From Paludibacter sp. UBA5753 (GTDB lineage Bacteria > Bacteroidota > Bacteroidia > Bacteroidales > Paludibacteraceae), in assembly GCA_002427615.1 (NCBI GenBank), contig DIFH01000130.1, forward strand, positions 83,304-89,310: a stretch of DNA of 6,007 nucleotides, written 5' to 3'. Numbering within the stretch: the stretch's first letter is position 1; each line of letters opens with the position of its first letter. The notes under the pieces were generated by a model. That model did no database searches and had not been told where the DNA came from. It saw only the letters and a program-made list of their open reading frames with translations. Shown here in pieces: positions 1 to 5,577 of this stretch. Made by a program: the position numbers and the translations under genes.

Positions 1-75
1 AGTCGAGACAGGTAAAGTCGAGACAAGTAAAGTCGAGACAGGTAAAATCGAGACAAGTAAGGACGAGATGAATCG
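1..75. repeat. 15-bp tandem repeat array, cut by the left edge
   Basis: Four near-identical 15-bp units (AGTCGAGACAGGTAA type) fill 1-60, and a fifth, degenerate unit follows to about 75. Units 1 and 3 are identical. Units 2 and 4 carry AGTAA instead of GGTAA and differ from each other at one base, so there is also a 30-bp higher-order period. There are no spacers, so this is not a CRISPR array. Because 15 is a multiple of 3, the array can be read through in several frames. The frame starting at position 2 gives a VETGK/VETSK pentapeptide repeat and stops at 86-88, so it could be the C-terminal tail of a gene starting left of the window. The opposite strand is also open, so coding status cannot be decided here. 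Confidence 0.9.
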
Positions 76-162
76 CGTTCTATTATAATTCACCAAATAT
101 TTACTAATAAAAATCGCGTGTACCTAAGTATCAGGCAACTCAATCAACTTCATTTGAGGTTC

Positions 163-192
163 TTTGTTTATAAAAGGGATTTCGTACTTTTG
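163..192 (+). promoter_or_regulatory. Bacteroidota-type promoter for the TonB-dependent receptor
   Basis: TTTG at 163-166 is followed after 18 bases by TACTTTTG at 185-192, which fits the TAnnTTTG -7 consensus exactly. Transcription would start near 198, leaving a leader of roughly 35-40 bases before the ATG at 236. The leader is A/T-rich with no Shine-Dalgarno sequence and is too short for a cobalamin riboswitch. Confidence 0.7.
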
Positions 193-235
193 CACTCACT
201 TATTATCAACACAAAAAGTACAGTATTTTTAAATT

Positions 236-2050
236 ATGACTCTAAATAAATATCCTTTAGCAATATTGCTTTTCTTTATTTCTTCTCCTATTACATTTTC
301 TCAAAATGCTGTAAGCGATAGTATCAAACTAAGCGAAATAGTTGTAACCGGCTCGAAAACCGAAATATCGCGCAAAATAGTTCCTTTGTCTTTATCCCAG
401 ATTTCTTCTCAGGATATCGAAAACAGCGGGCAAATCAATGTGTTGCAAACTCTCAATTCTTTTGTCCCGGGTATCTTCGTTACCGAACGCAGTTTATTAG
501 GTTTCGGCGTAGGTACGGGCGGCTCCGGCTCCATCAGTATGCGTGGTATAAGTAGTTCGCCTAACACGAGCGTATTGGTTTTAATTGATGGACATCCGCA
601 ATATCAGGGTATTTTCGGCCATCCGCTTCCCGATGCTTATGTGGCTTCGGATGTCGAGAAAGTGGAAATCATTCGCGGTCCGGCATCGATACTTTATGGT
701 TCCAATGCCATGGCAGGCGTTATCAATATGATTACTAAAAAGCAAACGGCCGAAGGTTTAATGAGTTCCTGGGGAGCTTCTTTCGGATCCTATAATACGC
801 AGAAATTTTACGGAACTTTGGGTTATAAAAAAGATAAATGGAATGTTTTCGTTTCGGCTAATCACGACCAAACGGATGGAATTCGTGCAAATACCGACTT
901 TAATATTTCAAACGGATATTCAAAAGTTGGTTATGAAATGAATAAGCATTTCAACTTGAATGCCGATTTTAACATAGCACAATACAACGCCAACGATAAC
1001 GGACCCATTCAAAATCCGGCTCTTTTTAATATTGATATCACCCGTGGAAAAGCGGCGCTGTCGCTCGATAATAAATTTGAAAATGCAGATGGTTCGTTCA
1101 AAATTTATCACAATTTCGGCGAACATATTCTCTCGGATGGATTTCAGTCCACCGACCGCAACAGTGGCCTTATGCTTTTCGAGACTTTCCGGTTTTTCGG
1201 CAGCAACAGCATAACTGTGGGCGCCGATTTTAAACAATATGGAGGAACAGCCAATCGTGGTTTGGCTGCCAATCAGTTGAAAACCGTGAACGAACTGGCG
1301 CTTTATGCTTATACCCAGCAACTTTTATTTAAAAAAATGACTTTAAGTGCAGGGTTACGACTTGAAAACAATTCCGTTTACGGTAATGAACTGATCCCGT
1401 TACTGGGACTTTCGTACGTTTGTAATTCGAATACGTCTTTCAAAGCCTCGGTTTCGAAAGGTTTCCGCAGCCCGACTATTATGGAAATGTATTTGTATGC
1501 TCCCAATGCCGATTTATTGCCGGAACGTATGATGAATTACGAAATCAGTTGGTTGCAATCGGTTCCGGGAAACAAACTGCAATTGGAACTTACCGCTTTT
1601 GCGGTGAATGGCGAAAATCTGATTCAGATTGTTCCTCCGGTTACAATGCGTCAAAACGCCGGCACTTTCAGCAACAAAGGAATAGAATTTTCAGGGAAAT
1701 ATCTTATCAACAAAAGTTTAATGATACACGCGAATTACAGTTTTGTTGATCTTGATAAATCGGTATTGGCAGCTCCCCGCCAGCAAGCCAACCTAAGTGT
1801 AAATTACAACTATAAAATTTGGAACTTCAACCTTTCGGCGCAGCATATCGACCAACTTTATACACGCATTTTACCTACCGAAGTCGCCGAAAGTTACACA
1901 TTGCTTAATGCCCGCGTTTCGGTTAAACCGCTTAAAATGCTGGATATTTTTGTTATGGCAAATAACCTGTTGAGTCAGCAATACGAAATAAATTACGGTT
2001 ATCCTATGCCGGGAACCTATTTTAATGCCGGATTTAATGTGAGATATTGA
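236..2050 (+). CDS. TonB-dependent outer-membrane receptor (BtuB/CirA-size)
   Basis: This is a gated outer-membrane beta-barrel that takes up a scarce ligand, such as a metal chelate, haem or a corrinoid, using energy from TonB-ExbBD. Residues 1-22 form a signal peptide with a hydrophobic core, ending near FSQ. A TonB-box-like segment, SEIVVTGS, lies at 33-40. The plug domain spans about 45-170 and includes the conserved IRGPASILYGSNAMAGVINM stretch at 146-165. The rest is a barrel of alternating strands ending in an aromatic residue (NVRY). At 604 residues it is close to E. coli BtuB, and it lacks the N-terminal carboxypeptidase-like domain of SusC proteins. No SusD, periplasmic binding protein or ABC transporter gene lies nearby, so the substrate is unknown. 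The start is set by the signal peptide and by the promoter just upstream. The family call is firm; the ligand is not. Confidence 0.95.
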   Translation: MTLNKYPLAILLFFISSPITFSQNAVSDSIKLSEIVVTGSKTEISRKIVPLSLSQISSQDIENSGQINVLQTLNSFVPGIFVTERSLLGFGVGTGGSGSISMRGISSSPNTSVLVLIDGHPQYQGIFGHPLPDAYVASDVEKVEIIRGPASILYGSNAMAGVINMITKKQTAEGLMSSWGASFGSYNTQKFYGTLGYKKDKWNVFVSANHDQTDGIRANTDFNISNGYSKVGYEMNKHFNLNADFNIAQYNANDNGPIQNPALFNIDITRGKAALSLDNKFENADGSFKIYHNFGEHILSDGFQSTDRNSGLMLFETFRFFGSNSITVGADFKQYGGTANRGLAANQLKTVNELALYAYTQQLLFKKMTLSAGLRLENNSVYGNELIPLLGLSYVCNSNTSFKASVSKGFRSPTIMEMYLYAPNADLLPERMMNYEISWLQSVPGNKLQLELTAFAVNGENLIQIVPPVTMRQNAGTFSNKGIEFSGKYLINKSLMIHANYSFVDLDKSVLAAPRQQANLSVNYNYKIWNFNLSAQHIDQLYTRILPTEVAESYTLLNARVSVKPLKMLDIFVMANNLLSQQYEINYGYPMPGTYFNAGFNVRY

Positions 2051-2054
2051 TGTG

Positions 2055-2068
2055 GTGTTTGCAAACAC
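2055..2068. repeat. 14-bp perfect palindrome GTGTTTGCAAACAC
   Basis: This perfect palindrome starts four bases after the receptor stop codon. Its half-sites are the same as the outer ends of the long hairpin at 5497-5533. Twelve bases further on there is a run of nine T (2081-2089), preceded by three copies of ATGT. As an RNA hairpin it would have only about 5 bp around a TGCA loop, so it is a poor terminator. Confidence 0.8.
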
Positions 2069-2176
2069 TATGTATGTATGTTTTTTTTTGAGCACTAATT
2101 TCTCCATCAACGCAAGCCGCTTTTCATCGTCATCAAATTTGCAAATGCTTGTGAAGCAGTTTCCTGCCTGAATAGC

Positions 2177-2211
2177 AAGAGCGACCATACATCCCGTACA
2201 GTCGCTCTTTT
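2177..2211 (+). terminator. Hairpin terminator between the convergent receptor and sppA genes
   Basis: The arms AAGAGCGAC (2177-2185) and GTCGCTCTT (2201-2209) form a 9-bp perfect stem. The 15-base loop can pair further (TAC with GTA), and the stem runs into TTTT (2208-2211). The T-run favours termination of the receptor transcript. The same stem could also stop sppA transcripts from the other strand, but it has no good U-tract in that direction. Confidence 0.65.
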
Positions 2212-2243
2212 CAGAAATCTATATAAAAAAACGCAAATTATAT

Positions 2244-3989
2244 TTATCTTATAATCAGTTTGTAAGGTAAACGAGCCTGGATACCGTTTATTTTTTCAAT
2301 ATTCTTTATCTCTCGGAAGAGTTTATACTGCTCGCCTAATTGCGCTTTTAGTAAACGGGTTTCCATGTCTTCTCCGAAACTTTTCATCAATTTGGTTGCA
2401 AAATCTTCTTTAACAGGATATTCCTTTACGTTATAAGTTGTCAGCTTGGCTTTGTCAACAGCCATTTTAATGGCTTCATCTATTCCGCCGATTTTATCAA
2501 CCAACCCGATTCTCAGCGCATCTTCGCCCGTCCACACACGGCCTTCGGCAATGGCTTTAATTTCATTGGTTGTTTTTTTACGTCCATCAGCACATCGTTT
2601 TACAAACAATTCATAACCACGGTTCACGTAATTTTGCATCAAATCACGTTCTTCGGGGCGAAACGGGCGGTTTACCGAAGGCGCATCGCTCATTTTATTA
2701 GTTTTTACGCCATCGTACGATAAACCGAGTTTGTTATTCAATCCTTCTATATTCGGGATCAATCCGAAAATGCCTATTGAACCGGTAATAGTGTTGGGCT
2801 GTGCAACGATAACATCAGCCATGCACGAAATATAATAACCTCCCGAAGCGGCATAATCGCCCATCGAAACCACCAAAGGTTTTCTGGCTTTCAGGTTAGT
2901 AAGCGCGCGCCAGATTTGTTCCGAGCCATAAGCGTTTCCGCCCGGCGAACTTACACGGAAAACCACAGCTTTAACCGCTTTGTCTTTGGCTACCTTGTTG
3001 ATGGTTTCCACTAAATCTTTCGAAACAATTCCATGCCTATCGCCGTCATCAATTCCTCCAACGGCATAAATAACAGCCACTTTATTTTTTTCAAACTTTT
3101 TATTATCCGGTACTTTACACATATCGGAATGCGTAACCAGTTTGTAACCATCAATATACGAATTCAGGATGCTGTCCACCTCGTCGACATACACGAGCGA
3201 ATCAACTAAAGCATATTGTTTTGATTTTTCGGTTGGCTGAAACATCATCATCCGATCGGCATAAACATTTAAGGTGTCAACCGAAATTTTGCGCGATTCC
3301 GAAATTTGATTCAACATGGTTTTCCAGATCGAATTCATGTAAACGGTTACCTGTTCGCGATTGGCATCGCTCATTTTGGTGTTTATGTAGGGTTCAACAG
3401 CCGATTTGAAAGCGCCTACTTTGACAACCTGCATTTCAATGCCCAGTTTATCAAGCGTATTTTTAAAGAAAACCAAATCAGCCGAAAGTCCTTTCAGTTC
3501 GAGCATTCCTTGTGGATTGATCAATATTTTATCGGCAACCGTAGCCAGATAATAATTGCTTTGTATGTAAATGTCGGAGTATGCCACCACGAATTTACCG
3601 GATTTTTTGAAGTCAACCAACGCATCGCGAATTTCTTTCAACGAAGCAAAACCGCCAAAAAGCGTTCCGCCTTTTAAATAAATACCGGCAATATTTTCAT
3701 CGTTTTTTGCTTTTTCAATATTGGCTAATACATCATCGAGCCCGATAATTTTTTGTTCGGGTTGGTTAAAAACTTCGGCTAACGCAGCCGAAAAAGGATC
3801 GTCTTCCGATCGATCGATCAATGAACCTTCGAGGTCGAGCTGATAAACCGAGTTAGGTTTGATTTCGGTTGATTTTTCACTCGAACCGGCAACAACTCCG
3901 ATTATGCCGAAAAGAATAAGAATTCCAAGTAACGAAGCTACAATTACACCTACAATGGTAGCAAGAGTGAATTTTAAAAACTGCTTCAT
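2244..3989 (-). CDS. sppA: Signal peptide peptidase SppA, long (67K-type) S49 protease
   Basis: This membrane-anchored serine protease of family S49 degrades leftover signal peptides and other membrane-associated peptides. A single N-terminal membrane segment covers about residues 7-35. Two S49 domains follow, as expected for the long form; the 581 residues compare with about 618 in E. coli. The catalytic dyad is visible: Lys195 in GAFKSAVEP in the first domain, and Ser382 in GDYAASGGYY in the second. The second domain also carries SSPGGNAYGSEQIW (347-360) and ITGSIGIFG (401-409). The chosen ATG puts the membrane segment directly at the N-terminus and lies about 40 bases below a good promoter. 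There is no Shine-Dalgarno sequence. The gene converges on the receptor and lies 233 bp downstream of the thioredoxin gene, from which it is probably transcribed separately. I see no truncation or missing residue. Confidence 0.97.
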   Translation of the reverse strand: MKQFLKFTLATIVGVIVASLLGILILFGIIGVVAGSSEKSTEIKPNSVYQLDLEGSLIDRSEDDPFSAALAEVFNQPEQKIIGLDDVLANIEKAKNDENIAGIYLKGGTLFGGFASLKEIRDALVDFKKSGKFVVAYSDIYIQSNYYLATVADKILINPQGMLELKGLSADLVFFKNTLDKLGIEMQVVKVGAFKSAVEPYINTKMSDANREQVTVYMNSIWKTMLNQISESRKISVDTLNVYADRMMMFQPTEKSKQYALVDSLVYVDEVDSILNSYIDGYKLVTHSDMCKVPDNKKFEKNKVAVIYAVGGIDDGDRHGIVSKDLVETINKVAKDKAVKAVVFRVSSPGGNAYGSEQIWRALTNLKARKPLVVSMGDYAASGGYYISCMADVIVAQPNTITGSIGIFGLIPNIEGLNNKLGLSYDGVKTNKMSDAPSVNRPFRPEERDLMQNYVNRGYELFVKRCADGRKKTTNEIKAIAEGRVWTGEDALRIGLVDKIGGIDEAIKMAVDKAKLTTYNVKEYPVKEDFATKLMKSFGEDMETRLLKAQLGEQYKLFREIKNIEKINGIQARLPYKLIIR

Positions 3990-4034
3990 AAGATTTTGAA
4001 TTTGTGGTTATTATTATAAAAGGAAATTACAATG

Positions 4035-4065
4035 CAAAGTAAAACAATTATTTTTGAATAACAAA
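4035..4065 (-). promoter_or_regulatory. Bacteroidota-type promoter for sppA
   Basis: Read on the - strand, TTTG (+ strand CAAA at 4062-4065) is followed after 19 bases by TTACTTTG (+ strand 4035-4042), matching the TAnnTTTG consensus at all but one position. The start would fall near 4030, giving a leader of about 40 bases. Confidence 0.65.
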
Positions 4066-4069
4066 ATAA

Positions 4070-4090
4070 TTTTATCGTTTTTCGATAAAA
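4070..4090. promoter_or_regulatory. AT-rich hairpin and CGATAAA motifs upstream of the sppA -33 box
   Basis: TTTTATCG (4070-4077) and CGATAAAA (4083-4090) form an 8-bp perfect inverted repeat around TTTTT, just upstream of the sppA -33 element. A further TTTATCG lies at 4111-4117, so the CGATAAA heptamer occurs three times within 50 bases. This could be an operator for sppA or a weak terminator for the thioredoxin transcript. The sequence alone does not decide. Confidence 0.4.
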
Positions 4091-4197
4091 AATCAATTAA
4101 GGAATCATAATTTATCGTTGAATGTTAAAACGTAAGATTTTTCAAACGAGAAAAAGGAAAGATGGCAGCCGTCAGTCAGGTGCAAAACTTTCATTTC

Positions 4198-4212
4198 GCC
4201 AAAAGCGAGACT
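4198..4212. repeat. Partial copy of the CGCCAAAGGCGAGAC element
   Basis: CGCCAAAAGCGAGAC matches 14 of 15 bases of the core of the hairpin at 5448-5462. It lies just downstream of the thioredoxin stop codon. The outer stem of the 5434-5471 copy is not preserved, so this looks like a decayed or partial copy. Confidence 0.5.
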
Positions 4213-4222
4213 ACCCTTCAAA

Positions 4223-4519
4223 CTATAAGTTTTCCCTGATCTGCTGCATGATAGTCATTCTATCGGTGCCTCCGGCTTTTTTCCAAACCACTTTTCCTCT
4301 TTTAAAAATCATAAAAGTGGGTACAGCCTGAATCTGATATTGTGCTGCAAGCGCCTGATTCTTATCTACATCAATTTTCAGTACGCGGGCTTGTCCTTGC
4401 AATTCTTTCCCCAAAGATTCTACAATCGGGCTCATGGCTTTACAGGGTCCGCACCAGGTAGCAAAAAAATCAATCAATACCGGTTTGTCGCCATTTATTA
4501 TTTGTTGAAATGTTTCCAT
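4223..4519 (-). CDS. trxA: Thioredoxin (cytoplasmic, 98 residues)
   Basis: This small dithiol-disulfide oxidoreductase reduces disulfides in cytoplasmic proteins and is itself recharged by thioredoxin reductase, which is not in this window. The active site is WCGPC at residues 22-26, with the buried Asp17 before it and the cis-proline Pro67 in AVPTF, so all key thioredoxin residues are present. I chose the ATG at 4519, giving METFQQIINGDKPV, because this matches the usual N-terminus of short Bacteroidota thioredoxins. An in-frame ATG at 4579 would add 20 residues (MNNLFLKAFK onward) with no recognisable signal or lipobox, and it lies immediately next to the hsp20 terminator. There is no Shine-Dalgarno sequence; the bases before the ATG are A/T-rich. 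No canonical promoter is visible between the hsp20 terminator and this gene, so it may depend on read-through or on a divergent promoter. Confidence 0.96.
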   Translation of the reverse strand: METFQQIINGDKPVLIDFFATWCGPCKAMSPIVESLGKELQGQARVLKIDVDKNQALAAQYQIQAVPTFMIFKRGKVVWKKAGGTDRMTIMQQIRENL

Positions 4520-4580
4520 AAAATTTATTTTTTTTGATATGCTGTTTATTTTAAACGCTTTTAAAAACAGGTTGTTCAAT

Positions 4581-4618
4581 AAAAAAGCCGGAATACAACT
4601 TTGAGTCGCATTCCGACT
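4581..4618 (-). terminator. Rho-independent terminator of hsp20
   Basis: Read on the - strand, AGTCGGAAT (+ strand 4610-4618) pairs with ATTCCGGCT (+ strand 4586-4594). The 9-bp stem includes one G-U pair that only works in the - strand RNA. It is followed at once by six T (+ strand A at 4581-4586). The 15-base loop can form a further ACT/AGT pairing. It lies 58 bases beyond the hsp20 stop and so separates hsp20 from the thioredoxin gene. Confidence 0.8.
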
Positions 4619-4675
4619 AATTTAAAATGAATCAAGCTTTGCGCAAAATGTAACGCGAATAAAGAACATAGAACG

Positions 4676-5110
4676 TTAACTAATTTCGATCTTACGAGCA
4701 GGTTTTTGCTTTGCTTCTTCTTTCTTGGGAATAGTAATTTGCAAAATTCCCTTTTTGTACGAAGCCTTGATGCGTTCACCGTCGGCTGTTTGTGGCAAAG
4801 TAAACGAACGACTGAAAGATTGATAGCTGAATTCACGTCTCGTAAAGACTTCACCTTCTTTGGTTTCGTTCTCAATTTTCTTTTCCGACGATACAGTGAG
4901 CAAATCGTGGTTCAATTCCACTTTGAAATCATCTTTTTCAAAACCGGGCGCTGCAACCTCTACTTTGTAGGCATCGGCATCTTCCTTAATATTCACCGAT
5001 GGCAAAGTTGTATTGGTTTGCGAAAAGTTGCGGTTTGACCAATTGAATAAATCTCCGTCAAAAAACCGGTCGAGCACTGATGGCTGATTTGAAAATTTAA
5101 CAAGTGACAT
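4676..5110 (-). CDS. hsp20: Small heat-shock protein, Hsp20/alpha-crystallin family
   Basis: This ATP-independent holdase chaperone binds unfolding proteins under stress and normally forms large oligomers in the cytoplasm. The 144 residues are typical of the family. An N-terminal arm (1-35) includes VLDRFFDGDLFNW, similar to the start of many bacterial Hsp20 proteins. The alpha-crystallin domain spans about 36-130, with VEVAAPGFEKDDFKVEL at 50-66. The family signature A-x-x-x-x-G-x-L appears as Ala116, Gly121 and Leu123 in ASYKKGIL. The C-terminal I-x-I anchor is Ile141-Glu-Ile143. The start is strongly supported by AGGAGG eight bases upstream of the ATG, which is unusual because the other genes here have none. 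A promoter lies about 60 bases upstream and a hairpin terminator follows, so this appears to be a single-gene transcript. No CIRCE operator is present. Confidence 0.97.
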   Translation of the reverse strand: MSLVKFSNQPSVLDRFFDGDLFNWSNRNFSQTNTTLPSVNIKEDADAYKVEVAAPGFEKDDFKVELNHDLLTVSSEKKIENETKEGEVFTRREFSYQSFSRSFTLPQTADGERIKASYKKGILQITIPKKEEAKQKPARKIEIS

Positions 5111-5118
5111 AATTAAAC

Positions 5119-5124
5119 CCTCCT
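5119..5124 (-). promoter_or_regulatory. Strong Shine-Dalgarno sequence of hsp20
   Basis: Read on the - strand, AGGAGG lies eight bases before the ATG at 5110, which is ideal spacing. The receptor, thioredoxin and sppA starts have only A/T-rich sequence at this place. I see no pyrimidine-rich partner in the leader or early coding region that would hide it. Confidence 0.85.
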
Positions 5125-5173
5125 ATCTTTTTATGTTATACGTTTATTTTTTATTGTTACGCCATGAGCTTTG

Positions 5174-5205
5174 CAAATTAAATGCCATGATAATTTTCGG
5201 TCAAA
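5174..5205 (-). promoter_or_regulatory. Bacteroidota-type promoter for hsp20
   Basis: Read on the - strand, TTTG (+ strand CAAA at 5202-5205) is followed after 20 bases by TTAATTTG (+ strand 5174-5181), one mismatch from TAnnTTTG. The start would lie near 5168, giving a leader of about 57 bases that carries the Shine-Dalgarno sequence. Confidence 0.6.
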
Positions 5206-5381
5206 ATGACGCTAATCAATTGATGTATAGTGACATTGTTTCACGAATGTAAAAAAAATGAAAAGTGTACTGAAACCGTTTCGGAGAAATTAAAAAATTG
5301 ACAAACAAACACATCAACCGTCATTCAAACTATAAGGATAAACTGAAAAAATGTCATATATTGGTGTTTCGAATAGAATAA

Positions 5382-5414
5382 AAAAACCTCCGAAATAAAA
5401 AATCGGAGGTTTTT
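5382..5414. terminator. Bidirectional rho-independent terminator
   Basis: AAAAACCTCCGA (5382-5393) and TCGGAGGTTTTT (5403-5414) form a perfect 12-bp stem around a 9-base A-rich loop. The A-run on one side and T-run on the other allow termination in both directions. No gene is visible to its left on the + strand, since hsp20 reads away, nor to its right up to 6007. The transcript it ends is therefore unknown: an untranslated RNA, or a long 3' end from beyond the window. Confidence 0.8.
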
Positions 5415-5433
5415 CTTTATGCTGCTTAGAATT

Positions 5434-5471
5434 ATGAAACGGGTCTACGCCAAAGGCGAGACGAGTTTCAT
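5434..5471. repeat. Long imperfect hairpin with CGCC-AAA-GGCG core
   Basis: Nested arms pair as ATGAAAC with GTTTCAT, GTCT with AGAC, and CGCC with GGCG around an AAA loop. There is a 2x2 internal loop and one bulged A, giving 15 paired positions in 38 bases. There is no T-run, so it is not a standard terminator. The core recurs at 4198-4212, which suggests a dispersed REP-like element. Confidence 0.75.
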
Positions 5472-5479
5472 GCGACCTT

Positions 5480-5496
5480 TAAAAAACAATTTTTTA
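5480..5496. repeat. A/T-only hairpin
   Basis: TAAAAAA (5480-5486) and TTTTTTA (5490-5496) pair around CAA. The stem is weak and purely A-T, but it directly abuts the long hairpin starting at 5497. Confidence 0.5.
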
Positions 5497-5533
5497 GTGT
5501 TTGCAAGAAAACCCGGTGTTTTCTTGCAAACAC
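5497..5533. repeat. 16-bp perfect inverted repeat, GTGTTTGC-type hairpin
   Basis: GTGTTTGCAAGAAAAC (5497-5512) and its exact complement (5518-5533) enclose a 5-base CCGGT loop. No T-run follows. The outer eight bases of each arm, joined, give the core of the palindrome at 2055-2068, so the two may belong to one repeat family. Confidence 0.85.
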
Positions 5534-5577
5534 AATTTAGTTCTATTTTAACAGATTGAAATAACAATAAATCGCAA

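Noticed and set aside
1..75. CRISPR array
   Set aside because: The repeat units are 15 bp and directly adjacent with no unique spacers.
89..235. Cobalamin riboswitch or Fur box upstream of the receptor
   Set aside because: No B12-box-like core and no GATAATGATAATCATTATC-like palindrome is seen, and the predicted leader is only about 35-40 bases.
2069..2089. ATGT repeat plus nine-T run as a phase-variation tract
   Set aside because: It lies after the receptor stop codon and outside any gene or promoter, so length changes would have no evident effect.
4122..4331. + strand reading frame overlapping the thioredoxin 3' end
   Set aside because: About half of it is antisense to the thioredoxin coding region, and the translation shows no domain and no start signal.
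4520..4579. 20-residue N-terminal extension of thioredoxin
   Set aside because: The extension has no signal or family similarity, and the internal ATG at 4519 matches the usual thioredoxin N-terminus.
5111..5168. RNA thermometer (ROSE or fourU) in the hsp20 leader
   Set aside because: The leader is A-rich and has no U-run or pyrimidine stretch able to pair with the AGGAGG.
5111..5300. CIRCE operator for HrcA control of hsp20
   Set aside because: No TTAGCACTC...GAGTGCTAA inverted repeat is present; the GAAAC-C-GTTTC string at 5272-5282 is too short to count.
5351..5398. 15-codon reading frame before the bidirectional terminator
   Set aside because: It has no ribosome-binding signal, and its last codons are simply the left arm of the terminator hairpin.
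5434..5533. Integron attC site
   Set aside because: The hairpins lack the GTTRRRY and RYYYAAC core sites, and no cassette gene is adjacent.
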